From Burkholderiaceae bacterium (GTDB lineage: Bacteria; Pseudomonadota; Gammaproteobacteria; Burkholderiales; Burkholderiaceae_C): 12,863 nt of DNA. Under the pieces are notes generated by a model. The model saw nothing but the letters and a program-made list of their open reading frames with translations, did no database searches and was not told where the DNA came from. The translations under genes and the position numbers were made by a program. The first letter of the stretch is position 1, and each line of letters starts with the position of its first letter. The DNA lies in contig JAIRRE010000084.1 of assembly GCA_031256125.1 (NCBI GenBank), forward strand, positions 1-12,863. Direction: 5' to 3'. This document shows positions 1 through 9,505 of the stretch, one piece after another.

Positions 1-463
1 CCACGCGCACGATGGTGTGTACCGCTTGGCCCTTGACGGCTTGCACTTCGAGCACGATCAGGCCGTCGTTGAGCAGCAGCCGGTCACCGGCCTTGACATC
101 GCGCGGCAGGTCTTTGTAATCCAGGCCCACGGCATTAACATCGCCCGGTTCAGTGCGCGCCGCGTCGAGCACGAAAGCCGCACCCGGTTCCAGTTGCACT
201 TTGCCTTGCGCGAACTTGCCGACGCGAATCTTCGGGCCTTGCAGGTCGGCCATGATCGCCACTTCCAGCCCCACGCGGCGCGAAGCCTGGCGCACCCTGG
301 CGGCGCGTTCGATATGGTCCTGCGCCGTGCCGTGGCTGAAATTCAGGCGTACCACCGAGACCCTGTGCCGGATCATCTGCTCGATCATCTCGGCGCTGTC
401 GGACGCCGGTCCGAGGGTGGCAACAATTTTGGCGGCGTGGCGGGGGAGGCGTTTGGCATCCAT
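1..463 (-). CDS. pyk: Pyruvate kinase, N-terminal part (cut by left window edge)
   Basis: Pyruvate kinase converts phosphoenolpyruvate and ADP to pyruvate and ATP in the cytoplasm. Only the first 154 codons are in the window. They open with MDAKRLPRHAAKIVATLGPA, the typical family start, followed by the RLNFSHG motif of the barrel (about residues 44-50), the ADLQGPKIR motif and the start of the B domain (YKDLP, LLLNDGLIVL). The ATG at 461-463 is preceded by AAGGAG about 10 nt upstream. The gene follows cbbP in the same direction after a 160-nt gap (464-623), in which I see no clear promoter and no U-tailed terminator, only a weak 5-bp hairpin at 538-552. Read-through from the Calvin operon is therefore plausible and would link CO2 fixation to pyruvate synthesis. 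The family assignment is secure; operon membership is inferred. Confidence 0.95.
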   Translation of the reverse strand, partial: MDAKRLPRHAAKIVATLGPASDSAEMIEQMIRHRVSVVRLNFSHGTAQDHIERAARVRQASRRVGLEVAIMADLQGPKIRVGKFAQGKVQLEPGAAFVLDAARTEPGDVNAVGLDYKDLPRDVKAGDRLLLNDGLIVLEVQAVKGQAVHTIVRV

Positions 464-623
464 TTGAGATCAACTCCTTGAGGGCGCCATTTTCTCCAAG
501 AACCAAGAACCCGGCGTGTTTACGCTGGAAGTGCTTCCCGACGGCTGGTCGGCACATCACGCCCAGCCCGCGCCGGAATTGGCTCCGTATCGCGGAAGCC
601 CGCATCCCTGATTCCATAATGCC

Positions 624-1499
624 CTACCCGGCGCGGCGCTTGCGGTCCATCAGTTGCAGGATCATCGGCGTGAAGATCAATTCCATCGCCAACCCCATTT
701 TGCCGCCGGGAGCGACGATGGTGTTGGGCCGGCTCATGAACGAGTCGTGCAACATGCTGAGCAGGTACGAAAAATCAATGCCCTTCGGGTTGGCGAAACG
801 GATCACGATGAAACTTTGATCCGCCGTCGGGATGTCGCGCGCAATGAACGGGTTGGAGGTATCCACCGTCGGCACGCGCTGGAAATTGACCTGCGTGCGC
901 GAAAACTGCGGACAGATGTGGCTGACGTAATCGGGCATGCGGCGCAGGATGGTGTCGGTCACCGCTTCCTGCGAGTAGCCGCGCATGTGCTGGTCGCGGT
1001 GCAGCTTCTGGATCCATTCCAGATTGATGATCGGCACCACGCCCACGCGCAGGTCGGCGTGGCGCGATACGTCGATGTCGCCGTCGGCCACGCAGCCGTG
1101 CAGCCCTTCGTAGAACAGCAGGTCGGAACCGGGCGGTATGTCATGCCAAGGCGTGAAGGTGCCCGGCTCCTGCTGATACGGCGCGGCCTCGGCGGCGTTG
1201 TGGAGGTATTTGCGCGCGCGGCCCACGCCTTTTTCGCCGTAGGCGCGAAACAAATCCTCCAGTTCGCGGAACAGGTTGGCTTCGGGTCCGAAGTGACTGA
1301 AATGCCGGTCGCCCGATGCCTCGGCCTCTTTCATCTTCTGCCGCATGACCATGCGGTCGAACCGGTGGAAGGCATCGCCCTCGACCACGAAGGCGTTGAT
1401 GTTCTCACGGCGGAAGATGTTGACGAAGCTCGACATGACAGTAGTCGTGCCGGCGCCGGAAGAACCCGTGATGGCGATGACCGGATGCTGGGTGGACAT
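624..1499 (-). CDS. cbbP: Phosphoribulokinase (Calvin cycle, proteobacterial class)
   Basis: This enzyme phosphorylates ribulose 5-phosphate with ATP to give ribulose 1,5-bisphosphate, the RuBisCO substrate. The 291-aa length is normal for the octameric bacterial class. The P-loop GSSGAGTT is at residues 12-19. The segment EGDAFHRFDR places Asp42, His45 and Arg49 at the same numbers as the catalytic and substrate-binding residues known from the Rhodobacter enzyme. YEGLHG, a motif characteristic of the family, lies in the middle of the protein. The start codon has an AGGAG site 5-6 nt upstream. It is the fifth gene of the cbb operon, 32 nt after cbbF, and is followed by pyk. Control is presumably by CbbR through the cbbL promoter; I see no separate promoter. 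Nothing is missing or odd. Confidence 0.97.
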   Translation of the reverse strand: MSTQHPVIAITGSSGAGTTTVMSSFVNIFRRENINAFVVEGDAFHRFDRMVMRQKMKEAEASGDRHFSHFGPEANLFRELEDLFRAYGEKGVGRARKYLHNAAEAAPYQQEPGTFTPWHDIPPGSDLLFYEGLHGCVADGDIDVSRHADLRVGVVPIINLEWIQKLHRDQHMRGYSQEAVTDTILRRMPDYVSHICPQFSRTQVNFQRVPTVDTSNPFIARDIPTADQSFIVIRFANPKGIDFSYLLSMLHDSFMSRPNTIVAPGGKMGLAMELIFTPMILQLMDRKRRAG

Positions 1500-1531
1500 G
1501 TGTTCTCCTCTTTATTCCAGATCGTTGAACC

Positions 1532-2608
1532 TTATGCCCGCGCCTCGGGGCGAAACAGCGAACGTTCGTTGAACAGCGGCGAGACGAACGGCTTGTCGGT
1601 GCCCGCGTCGAATTCGCGGTGGTATTGCTCGATGCGTTCGACTTCGCGCCGGGAGCCGAGCACCACCGGAACGCGCTGGTGCAACGATTGCGGCTGTTCA
1701 TCCAGCAGCCGCCCGCGCCCAGTGGAAGCCAGGCCGCCGGCCTGCTCGATCAGCAGCGCCATCGGGTTGGCTTCGTACATCAGGCGCAGCCGCCCGTTCT
1801 TGTTGGACTGGTTGTCGCGCGGATACGAGAACACGCCGCCGCGCATCAGGATGCGATGCACGTCGGCCACCATCGAGGCGATCCAGCGCATATTGAAATC
1901 GCGCCCGCGCGGCCCCGTCTTGCCGGCTTTGCATTCCTGCACATAACGCTGCATCGGCGGTTCCCAGAAACGCTCGTTGGAAGCGTTGATGGCAAACTGG
2001 TCGGTATCTTCGGGCACGCGCAGGTTCGGGTGGGTCAGGATGAAGTTGCCGATTTCCCGATCCAGCGTGAAACCGTGCGTGCCCTGGCCGACGGTAAGTA
2101 CCATGACGGTGGCCGGCCCGTAAATGGCATAGCCCGCAGCCACTTGGCGCTTGCCCGGTTGCAGATAGTCGGCTGCCGTTGGCGCTGCACCTTGGCCGTG
2201 GTCGAGCACCGAAAAGATGGTGCCGACCGCGACGTTGAAGTCGATGTTCGATGAGCCGTCCAGCGGGTCGAACAGCAGCAGATAGCGTCCGCGCACGTAT
2301 TCCGCCGGGATGTCGTAGGGCTGCTCCATTTCTTCCGAGGCCATGCCCGCGACCAAGCCGCCCCAGTCGCAGTGGTGCAGCATGATGTCGTTGGTCAGCA
2401 CGTCCAGCGGCTTTTGCACCTCGCCCTGTACATTGGTGGTGGACAGCGACCCGGTGTTGCCTTCCAGCGCGCCCTTGGCGGCGACCGCGCTGATCGCCTT
2501 GATCGCCGCGGCGATGTCGATGAACAAGGCGGCCAGCGCCTGGCCGTCCGGCGAGTTCTTGAGCTGCTCGATCAAAAATTTGGACAGGGTGGTGCGGCGG
2601 GTAAGCAT
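1532..2608 (-). CDS. cbbF: Fructose-1,6-bisphosphatase, class I
   Basis: It hydrolyses fructose 1,6-bisphosphate to fructose 6-phosphate, a step in ribulose bisphosphate regeneration; bacterial cbb-type enzymes often also act on sedoheptulose 1,7-bisphosphate. The protein is 358 aa. Metal and substrate residues are visible: SEE (91-93), the DPLDGSSN signature (114-121) and [11 protein letters not shown] (275-285) with its active-site Glu. The frame is open further upstream, to 2725, but the ATG at 2606-2608 is chosen because GAGGAG sits 6 nt before it, the product starts at the usual [11 protein letters not shown], and the longer version would run into the end of cbbX. The ribosome-binding site overlaps the cbbX stop codon (gap 10 nt), which suggests translational coupling. 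It could be named fbp; the operon context favours cbbF. Confidence 0.97.
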   Translation of the reverse strand: MLTRRTTLSKFLIEQLKNSPDGQALAALFIDIAAAIKAISAVAAKGALEGNTGSLSTTNVQGEVQKPLDVLTNDIMLHHCDWGGLVAGMASEEMEQPYDIPAEYVRGRYLLLFDPLDGSSNIDFNVAVGTIFSVLDHGQGAAPTAADYLQPGKRQVAAGYAIYGPATVMVLTVGQGTHGFTLDREIGNFILTHPNLRVPEDTDQFAINASNERFWEPPMQRYVQECKAGKTGPRGRDFNMRWIASMVADVHRILMRGGVFSYPRDNQSNKNGRLRLMYEANPMALLIEQAGGLASTGRGRLLDEQPQSLHQRVPVVLGSRREVERIEQYHREFDAGTDKPFVSPLFNERSLFRPEARA

Positions 2609-2618
2609 GGGTGTCTCC

Positions 2619-3557
2619 TCATGGTTGGTCTGGTGTTCGGCCGATGTAGCCGCCGCTAAATACGCGGCTAGCACGGATGTCTTGGGCATCGAGCAGCGTG
2701 AGTTGCTCTTTGGTCGGCACGGCAAACGGTTCGTGCGTAGCCGCGGCGAAGATGCGCGCCGCCTGGCGCAGCCGCGCGCGGTCGAGCGCGTTGCGGATCG
2801 AGCGCGCGTTGGCGAAATGCGGCTGCGTAATGCGCAGCGCGACGTACTCGCGCATCGCTTGCAAGCTGGCTTGGTCGAACCGGTAGTCCATCTGCCGCGC
2901 CATGAGTTCAGCGATGTGCAGCAGTTCTTCGGGCGTGTAGTCCGGGAATTCGACGTGGTGCGCGATGCGCGAAGCCATGCCGGGATTACTGCGGAAGAAC
3001 GTATCCATCCGATCCTTGTAGCCAGCCAGAATCACCACCAGATCCTCACGCTGGTTTTCCATGACTTGCAGCAGGATTTCGATGGCCTCCTGCCCGTAGT
3101 CGCGCTCGTTTTCGGGGCGGTGCAGGTAATAGGCTTCGTCGATGAACAGCACCCCGCCCATCGCCTTTTTGAGCGCCTCCTTGGTTTTGGGCGCGGTATG
3201 GCCGATGTACTGACCGACCAGGTCGTCGCGCGTCACCGCCACCAGATGGTTGCTGCGCGTATAGCCCAGCCGATGCAGGATGTTGGCCATGCGCAGCGCC
3301 ACCGTGGTCTTGCCCGTGCCGGGGTTGCCGGTAAAGCACATGTGCAGGCTGGGCGCGCCGGCTGACAGGCCCGCCGCCGAGCGCGCCTTATCCACCAGCA
3401 GTAGCGCCGCGATTTCGCGGATGCGCGACTTGACCGGCTTCAACCCGACCAGCTCGCGGTCGAGCTGATCGAGCACTTCGGCGATGCCGCTGTCCCGGTA
3501 GAGCTGGGCCAGATCGCTGGCGCCGCTGTCTGACGTGGGAACTGGGTTATTCGTCAT
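2619..3557 (-). CDS. cbbX: CbbX, AAA+ activase of red-type RuBisCO
   Basis: CbbX is a hexameric AAA+ ATPase that pulls on the C-terminus of the red-type RuBisCO large subunit to release inhibitory sugar phosphates; the Rhodobacter homologue is activated by ribulose 1,5-bisphosphate. The 312-aa protein has Walker A GNPGTGKT (77-84), Walker B VLFIDE (136-141) and the pore-loop motif YIG (117-119), followed by the [12 protein letters not shown] segment expected in this family. It is placed directly after cbbS, as usual for form IC operons. The ATG at 3555-3557 has no convincing Shine-Dalgarno sequence (upstream sequence cggcctgaaca), and no other in-frame Met lies near the N-terminus, so the start is the best available. 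A 9-bp stem-loop lies in the 65-nt gap to cbbS and may lower its expression relative to RuBisCO. Confidence 0.97.
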   Translation of the reverse strand: MTNNPVPTSDSGASDLAQLYRDSGIAEVLDQLDRELVGLKPVKSRIREIAALLLVDKARSAAGLSAGAPSLHMCFTGNPGTGKTTVALRMANILHRLGYTRSNHLVAVTRDDLVGQYIGHTAPKTKEALKKAMGGVLFIDEAYYLHRPENERDYGQEAIEILLQVMENQREDLVVILAGYKDRMDTFFRSNPGMASRIAHHVEFPDYTPEELLHIAELMARQMDYRFDQASLQAMREYVALRITQPHFANARSIRNALDRARLRQAARIFAAATHEPFAVPTKEQLTLLDAQDIRASRVFSGGYIGRTPDQP

Positions 3558-3591
3558 TGTTCAGGCCGTTTGCGGTTTAACTGTTGGTTCT

Positions 3592-3613
3592 CCTCTCCCG
3601 CTTGCGGGAGAGG
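3592..3613 (-). repeat. Perfect stem-loop between cbbS and cbbX
   Basis: On the plus strand CCTCTCCCG (3592-3600), loop CTTG, CGGGAGAGG (3605-3613) form a perfect 9-bp hairpin on either strand. In the direction of cbb transcription it is not followed by a T-run (next bases are agaaccaac), so it is not a classical intrinsic terminator. Its place just after the cbbS stop suggests an mRNA-stabilising or partial-attenuation element that keeps RuBisCO transcripts in excess over cbbXFP. The GC-rich CTCTCCCG/CGGGAGAG sequence resembles intergenic dispersed palindromes seen in many proteobacteria, so it may instead be a repeat-family copy. Confidence 0.7.
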
Positions 3614-3622
3614 GATGAATCG

Positions 3623-4042
3623 CTAATAGCGTTTGCCCTCAGAGTTAGCTACCACCGCGTAGCTCTGCGCCGTGTAGCGCAGTTTGCGGCCATCGATTTC
3701 TTCGCGCACCAGGCGAAAGCCCGGTTCGTCCTTAGGCCGCTGCACGATAAAGCTCAGGGCGATGGATTCGACTTGATGGGTCGAGTCGAACGCCATGACG
3801 CGCACATAGTGGTTGGGGAAGGTCCGGCGGCAATCGTTGATTTCGCTCAGCACACCCGCCGGATCGCGCAGATCGAACATCGGGTTGCCGAACATCTCCC
3901 AATAAGTGTTGCGCGGGTGCGGGTCGTCGGTGTACTCGACCGAAATGGCCCAGCCACGGCCCAGCGCGTACTTGACTTGCGCTGAAATTTGCTGATCGGT
4001 CAGATCGGGCAAAAACGAAAAAGTGCCTTGGGTGATGCGCAT
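3623..4042 (-). CDS. cbbS: RuBisCO small subunit, red-type form IC
   Basis: This is the small subunit of the L8S8 RuBisCO, which caps and stabilises the large-subunit octamer. The 139-aa length and the C-terminal extension after [11 protein letters not shown] (the extra hairpin typical of red-type small subunits, which fills the central solvent channel) place it in form IC/ID and not in the green form IA/IB. The conserved N-terminal [16 protein letters not shown] and the [14 protein letters not shown] segment are clear. The ATG at 4040-4042 is preceded by AAGGA about 8-9 nt upstream. It starts 21 nt after the cbbL stop and is followed by a stem-loop and then cbbX. Both subunit genes should be translated from one message. 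Confidence 0.97.
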   Translation of the reverse strand: MRITQGTFSFLPDLTDQQISAQVKYALGRGWAISVEYTDDPHPRNTYWEMFGNPMFDLRDPAGVLSEINDCRRTFPNHYVRVMAFDSTHQVESIALSFIVQRPKDEPGFRLVREEIDGRKLRYTAQSYAVVANSEGKRY

Positions 4043-4063
4043 GATATTTTTCCTTTCAAGCCG

Positions 4064-5533
<1,470 letters not shown>

Positions 5534-5594
5534 CTAACTCCTGATGTGCTGAGGTCGATGCGGAGATTAGCCCGGCACTTGCTAAAAGAAAAGT

Positions 5595-5621
5595 CAGATA
5601 TTTTTTGAGCGACTTAAGCAA
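5595..5621 (-). promoter_or_regulatory. Possible cbbL operon promoter (weak)
   Basis: Reading toward cbbL on the minus strand, TTGCTT (complement of 5616-5621) and TATCTG (complement of 5595-5600) are separated by 15 bp. The spacing is short and the -10 poor, which fits a promoter that depends on a LysR-type activator. The predicted leader to the cbbL ATG is about 60 nt. The -35 element lies inside the dyad listed below. This is inference from motif reading only. Confidence 0.35.
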
Positions 5622-5632
5622 TAGCTTATGAT
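5605..5632 (+). promoter_or_regulatory. Possible cbbR promoter
   Basis: TTGAGC (5605-5610) and TATGAT (5627-5632) are separated by 16 bp and would start transcription near 5639, about 25 nt before the cbbR ATG. The spacer contains the LysR-like dyad, whose last two bases overlap the -10. CbbR bound there would repress its own gene, as is usual for this family. Confidence 0.45.
5615..5628. promoter_or_regulatory. LysR-type dyad, candidate CbbR binding site
   Basis: TAAGC-AATA-GCTTA is a perfect 5-bp inverted repeat with a 4-bp centre (T-N12-A overall), close to the T-N11-A core expected for LysR regulators. It lies in the only long AT-rich stretch between cbbL and cbbR. It overlaps both proposed divergent promoters, where a CbbR recognition site is expected. 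Further TNA-type half sites may lie on the cbbL side (for example TAA at 5583 and TCA at 5594), but I cannot fix their register. Confidence 0.5.
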
Positions 5633-5663
5633 TGAAATATGCCCTGAATAGAAGGCCCCCGCG

Positions 5664-6599
5664 ATGCCATCAATGTTGCGTTACCTGAGCTTGCGGCAAT
5701 TGACCGTGTTTCTCGAAGCGGCGCGGCAAATGAGCTTTGCGCGCGCCGCCGAAACGCTGCATCTGACGCAGCCGGCGATCTCGATGCAGATTCGCCAGCT
5801 TGAAGACGTGGTGGGGCTGCCGCTGTTCGAGCGGATCGGCAAAAAGCTGTCCCTGACGCAAGCGGGCGAGTTGCTGCGCCATCACGCCGCGCGCGCCTTC
5901 GGCGAATTGCAGGACGCCGAGCAGGCGCTCGATGCGCTCAAGGGCCTACGCAGTGGCCGCGCCACCGTCGGCATCGTCAGCACGGCCCAATATTTCGTGC
6001 CTAAACTGCTGACGCAGTTCGCCAAGCGCCATTCGCAAGTGGACATCCAGTTCATCGCCGGCAACCGCGAAACGCTCATCAATACCCTGCGCGACAACGA
6101 GATCGACTTTGCCGTCATGGGCCGTCCGCCGGACAAGCTGGAGGCTTTGGCCGAGGCGATTGCCGGGAACCCGCATGTACTGGCGGCGCACAAATCGCAC
6201 CCGCTGGCCAAGGCGCGCCGATTCGATTTCCAGGAATTGCGCGAAGACACCTTTTTGCTGCGCGAACCCGGATCGGGCACCCGGCTGGTCATGGAAACCA
6301 TGTTCCAGCAGCATCTGTTTACGCCCAAGCGGACGATGCAGCTGGGCAGCAACGAAACCATCAAGCAGGCTGTCATGGCCGGCCTGGGCGTTAGCCTGCT
6401 ATCGCTGCATGCGCTGGAACTGGAACTGCGCGCTGGCGAAGTCAGTCTGCTCGACGCAATCGGCACCCCGGTGCTGCGCAACTGGCACATCGTCAACATG
6501 AACGCCAAGAAACTAGCGCCCGCCGCGGCGGCGTTTCGCCAGTTTCTGCTGACCAAGACGCAGCCTTACCTCGACAAAACGTTTGCGCGCTATCGCTGA
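5664..6599 (+). CDS. cbbR: CbbR, LysR-type regulator of the Calvin operon
   Basis: CbbR binds the cbb control region and activates the operon in response to metabolites such as ribulose bisphosphate or phosphoenolpyruvate, depending on species. The 311-aa protein has an N-terminal winged HTH (about residues 4-65, SFARAAETLHLTQPAISMQI then LEDVVGLPLFER) and a periplasmic-binding-like effector domain from about residue 95 to 300. The ATG at 5664 has GAAGG upstream; a second ATG at 5673 is possible and would remove three residues. It is transcribed away from cbbL, the standard arrangement for this regulator. The MFS gene follows within 60 nt on the same strand, so the two may be co-transcribed. 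The LysR family is certain; the CbbR identity rests on similarity and on position. Confidence 0.93.
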   Translation: MPSMLRYLSLRQLTVFLEAARQMSFARAAETLHLTQPAISMQIRQLEDVVGLPLFERIGKKLSLTQAGELLRHHAARAFGELQDAEQALDALKGLRSGRATVGIVSTAQYFVPKLLTQFAKRHSQVDIQFIAGNRETLINTLRDNEIDFAVMGRPPDKLEALAEAIAGNPHVLAAHKSHPLAKARRFDFQELREDTFLLREPGSGTRLVMETMFQQHLFTPKRTMQLGSNETIKQAVMAGLGVSLLSLHALELELRAGEVSLLDAIGTPVLRNWHIVNMNAKKLAPAAAAFRQFLLTKTQPYLDKTFARYR

Positions 6600-6657
6600 G
6601 CCAATGGTGGTGTCTGCTGATTTGCAACCGCATTCATCCAGAAATAACTTCGTCCTT

Positions 6658-7968
6658 ATGTCTGACCGCGTATATCCCGACGCCCAAGTTCCGCGCGACG
6701 GTGCACCGCCGCCTGCCGCCGCATCTCCCGCCACGCCCGCTCCTACGCCTGCCGTTGCGCCCGATGGCGGTACCCAGCAGCGCCATTGGCGGGGCAATCT
6801 GTTCGTTTGTATGGCCGGTTCTTTCACCACCGTGGTGGCGATGACGCTGCTGCTGCCGTTTTTGCCGATCTACGTCGAGCAATTGGGCGTGCGGGGACAC
6901 GCGGCTATCGTGCAATGGTCAGGGGTGGCGTTTGGCATAACTTTTGTCAGTGTGGCCTGCGTCGCGCCGCTGTGGGGGGTTTTGGCCGACCGCTACGGCA
7001 GAAAGCCGATGCTGGTCCGCGCCAGCCTGGGCATGGCGGTGGCGATGGCGCTGCTGGGCACGGCGCACAACATTTGGCAACTGGTGGGCCTGCGGCTGCT
7101 TACCGGGCTGTTGGGCGGCTATGCCTCCGGTTCAATCGCGCTGGTGGCCGCGCAGACACCCAAGGGGCGCTCCGGCTGGGCCTTGGGTATGCTGACTTCG
7201 GCGATCATGGCCGGCAGTTTGGCCGGTCCCCTGATTGGCGGCGTGTTGCCGCAGCACATCGGCATCCGCAAAACCTTTTTCGCGGCAGGCGCGGTGATCT
7301 TCGCGGCTTTTCTGGCGACGCTGTTTCTGCTGCGCGAGCAGCGCCAGAGCGCCACCGGGCGGGCGGACAAAAAAGCCCGGGCGGGCTGGTCGGCGGTGCC
7401 TGACAAGCGCCCGGTGGTCATCATGTTGGCGACCAGCGCCTTGCTCTCTTTCGCGCTGATGTCCATCGAGCCGATCATCACCGTGTATGTCGCGCAATTG
7501 GTCGCCGACCCGGCGCGGGTAACTTGGGTGGCGGGGGTGGTGATGTCGGCCACTGCGCTGGGCAGCATGTTGTCGTCCTCGTACCTGGGGCGCTTGGCCG
7601 ACCGGATCGGGCATTGGCCGGTGGTGGCCTGCTGTCTGGCGCTGGCGGCAGCCTTGGTGGTGCCGCAGGCGTTCGTCACGGCGGGCTGGCAACTGGTGGC
7701 GCTGCGCTTTTTAATGGGGCTGGCGCTGGGCGGGCTGATGCCCTGCATTACCGCCGTCATCCGCCACCATGTGCCGGAACGGGTTATCGGCACGGTGCTG
7801 GGCTATTCCTTTTCATCGCAAAGCCTGGGCCAAGTGGCCGGGCCGCTGCTGGGCGGCTTTATCGGCGGACATCTTGGGATGCGCCCGGTGTTTTTTGTCA
7901 CCGCCGCATTGCTGGCGACCGGTGCGCTCTGGAACTGGCGCGAACTGGCCCGGCGCGCCCTTGGCTGA
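6658..7968 (+). CDS. Major facilitator transporter, DHA1-like (drug:H+ antiporter type)
   Basis: This is a 12-segment inner-membrane secondary transporter. With the ATG at 6658 the product has 436 aa. After a Pro/Ala-rich cytoplasmic tail (about residues 8-40), the first helix begins near residue 48. Motif A is [12 protein letters not shown] (107-118) and the motif-B Arg is in [11 protein letters not shown]. Motif C (177-195, [19 protein letters not shown]) is typical of proton antiporters, so export of a small molecule is more likely than uptake. A charged central loop (after LLREQRQ) divides the halves, and a second motif-A-like LADRIGH lies in the second half. No Shine-Dalgarno decides the start: an ATG at 6604 and a TTG at 6583 inside cbbR are alternatives in the same frame. 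It follows cbbR and precedes ubiG. The substrate is unknown. Confidence 0.9.
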   Translation: MSDRVYPDAQVPRDGAPPPAAASPATPAPTPAVAPDGGTQQRHWRGNLFVCMAGSFTTVVAMTLLLPFLPIYVEQLGVRGHAAIVQWSGVAFGITFVSVACVAPLWGVLADRYGRKPMLVRASLGMAVAMALLGTAHNIWQLVGLRLLTGLLGGYASGSIALVAAQTPKGRSGWALGMLTSAIMAGSLAGPLIGGVLPQHIGIRKTFFAAGAVIFAAFLATLFLLREQRQSATGRADKKARAGWSAVPDKRPVVIMLATSALLSFALMSIEPIITVYVAQLVADPARVTWVAGVVMSATALGSMLSSSYLGRLADRIGHWPVVACCLALAAALVVPQAFVTAGWQLVALRFLMGLALGGLMPCITAVIRHHVPERVIGTVLGYSFSSQSLGQVAGPLLGGFIGGHLGMRPVFFVTAALLATGALWNWRELARRALG

Positions 7969-8083
7969 CGCTCAACGCGCTCAAGCTTTTTCAGTAGCGG
8001 CGCACTTGCGACCGCACTCGCCAGTCCGCCGCGAGGAACTTGTTCAACGTTGCCTCAACCGCGCGCAATGGGACAATCTCCCC

Positions 8084-8824
8084 ATGAACACTGCAATCCT
8101 CGACATCGGCGCGAGCAGCCGCGCCGGCAACGCCGATCCCGCCGAGTTGGATAAATTTTCCGCGCTGGCCCATCGTTGGTGGGACCCGGCGAGCGAGTTT
8201 GCATCGCTGCACGCCATCAACCCGCTGCGCCTGGACTGGATTGATGGTGTCGCTGCGCTGGCGGGCCGACAGGTGCTGGACGTGGGCTGTGGCGGCGGCA
8301 TTCTGGCCGAAAGCATGGCCGGGCGCGGTGCGCAGGTGCTCGGCATCGACTTGGCAGAAAAATTACTCAAGGTCGCGCAGTTACATGCTTTGGAATCGCA
8401 GACCGCCGGCGTTACCTACCGCGCCGTGGCGGTGGAGGCGCTGGCCGATGAAATGCCCGCGCGGTTCGATACCGTCACCTGCATGGAAATGCTTGAACAT
8501 GTGCCCGATCCGGCCTCGGTGGTGCGCGCTTGCGGGCGGCTGGTCAAACCCGGCGGCTGGTGTTTTTTCTCCACCCTTAACCGCAACCCGAAAGCGTTTA
8601 TCGGCGCCATCGTCGGCGCGGAATACCTGTTGCGCCTGTTGCCGCGCGGCACGCACGATTGGGCGCGGTTCATCCGCCCGAACGAACTGGCGCGTTTTTG
8701 CCGCGAAGCTGGACTGGATCCGCGCCACGCGCGGGGCCTGACCTACAACCCCGTCACGCGCCACTACCGACTGACCGGCGACACCGGCATCAATTACATG
8801 ATCGCCGCGCGCCGCAACGCATGA
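8084..8824 (+). CDS. ubiG: UbiG, ubiquinone biosynthesis O-methyltransferase
   Basis: UbiG performs both SAM-dependent O-methylations in ubiquinone synthesis (on the polyprenyl-catechol and on demethylubiquinol) at the inner membrane. The 246-aa protein is near the usual 240. The family-specific start [15 protein letters not shown] followed by [12 protein letters not shown] is present. SAM motif I is VLDVGCGGG (64-72), the ribose-binding acid is Asp89 in LGIDL, and EMLEHVPDP is motif II. The frame is open from 7769, inside the MFS gene, but the ATG at 8084 gives the correct N-terminus; its Shine-Dalgarno is weak. A 114-nt gap (7970-8083) separates it from the MFS gene, with no clear terminator or promoter. 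It overlaps gph by ATGA. The ubiG-gph pair is common in beta- and gammaproteobacteria. Confidence 0.96.
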   Translation: MNTAILDIGASSRAGNADPAELDKFSALAHRWWDPASEFASLHAINPLRLDWIDGVAALAGRQVLDVGCGGGILAESMAGRGAQVLGIDLAEKLLKVAQLHALESQTAGVTYRAVAVEALADEMPARFDTVTCMEMLEHVPDPASVVRACGRLVKPGGWCFFSTLNRNPKAFIGAIVGAEYLLRLLPRGTHDWARFIRPNELARFCREAGLDPRHARGLTYNPVTRHYRLTGDTGINYMIAARRNA

Positions 8825-9489
8825 TGCCGGGGCATTTCGATTGCGCGCTGTTCGATTTGGACGGCACGCTCATCGACAGCGCCACCGATTTGGCCCGCGC
8901 CGCCGAAGTCATGCGCGCCGCGCGTGGCATGTCACCCATCCCCATTGCCGACTATCGCGCGCACGCCGGATCGGGCGCGCGCGGCATGATCGCGGTGGCT
9001 TTTGGCATCACACCCGAAAGCGAAGGTTACGGCGCGCTCAAGGACGAATTCCTCGACGCCTACACCTCGTACATGTTCGACCACACCGTATTCTTCGACG
9101 GTGTACCCGCTCTCCTCCAAGCGCTCGGAAACGCGAGACTGCCTTGGGGCATCGTCACCAACAAGGCCGAACGCTTGGCGCTGGCTCTGGCGCAGGCGAT
9201 GCCGCCACTGGGCAGTGCACACGCCATTGTCGGCGGCGACACCACGCCACACGCCAAACCGCATCCCGTGCCGTTGCTGGAAGCGGCGCGCCGCATTGGC
9301 GTCGATCCCGCACGCTGCCTGTACGTCGGCGATGACGAACGCGATATGCGCGCCGGCCGCGCCGCCGGTATGCGCACTGTTGCCGCGCTCTACGGCTACC
9401 TCGGCCCTGGCGCCGACGTTGCGCTATGGCCGACCGACTGGCGCATCCGCGCGCCGGGCGAACTCTTGCAACTGATCGGTCTGGCTTAA
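8821..9489 (+). CDS. gph: Phosphoglycolate phosphatase (HAD family)
   Basis: It dephosphorylates 2-phosphoglycolate to glycolate, removing the toxic product of RuBisCO oxygenation and of DNA 3'-end repair. The 222-aa protein shows all HAD motifs: FDLDGT with the nucleophile Asp12 and acid/base Asp14, Thr113 in IVTNK, Lys146 in AKPHP, and the GDDERD acid cluster (170-175). The cap domain lies between residues 20 and about 90. The start is the ATG that overlaps the ubiG stop (ATGA), implying translational coupling; the next codon is also ATG. The ubiG-linked copy is the general housekeeping type. Since RuBisCO is encoded 3 kb away, it may also serve photorespiratory salvage unless a cbbZ exists elsewhere. 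Some HAD phosphatases have other substrates, so specificity is inferred. Confidence 0.92.
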   Translation: MMPGHFDCALFDLDGTLIDSATDLARAAEVMRAARGMSPIPIADYRAHAGSGARGMIAVAFGITPESEGYGALKDEFLDAYTSYMFDHTVFFDGVPALLQALGNARLPWGIVTNKAERLALALAQAMPPLGSAHAIVGGDTTPHAKPHPVPLLEAARRIGVDPARCLYVGDDERDMRAGRAAGMRTVAALYGYLGPGADVALWPTDWRIRAPGELLQLIGLA

Positions 9490-9492
9490 AAT
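9465..9492 (+). promoter_or_regulatory. Putative ssrA promoter inside the end of gph
   Basis: CTTGCA (9465-9470) and TAAAAT (9487-9492) are separated by 16 bp, placing a start near 9499, a few bases before the mature tmRNA 5' end at 9506, which is made by RNase P processing. The gph stop codon TAA is the first half of the -10 box. The -10 is good; the -35 is only fair. Confidence 0.5.
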
Positions 9493-9505
9493 ACTCCACT
9501 CCTTC

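Noticed and set aside
654..1946. 430-codon open frame on the plus strand opposite cbbP and cbbF
   Set aside because: It is antisense to phosphoribulokinase and fructose bisphosphatase, both intact, and has no family resemblance. A GC-rich shadow.
2609..2725. N-terminal extension of fructose bisphosphatase
   Set aside because: It overlaps the end of cbbX, has no homology to the family, and a strong GAGGAG precedes the ATG at 2608.
5882..6556. 224-codon minus-strand frame opposite cbbR (and the similar one at 7119-7793 opposite the MFS gene)
   Set aside because: Both are antisense to well-supported genes, rich in Ser/Arg/Ala, and without recognisable motifs.
7769..8083. Upstream extension of UbiG
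   Set aside because: It lies inside the MFS gene in another frame; the UbiG family N-terminus is matched by the ATG at 8084.
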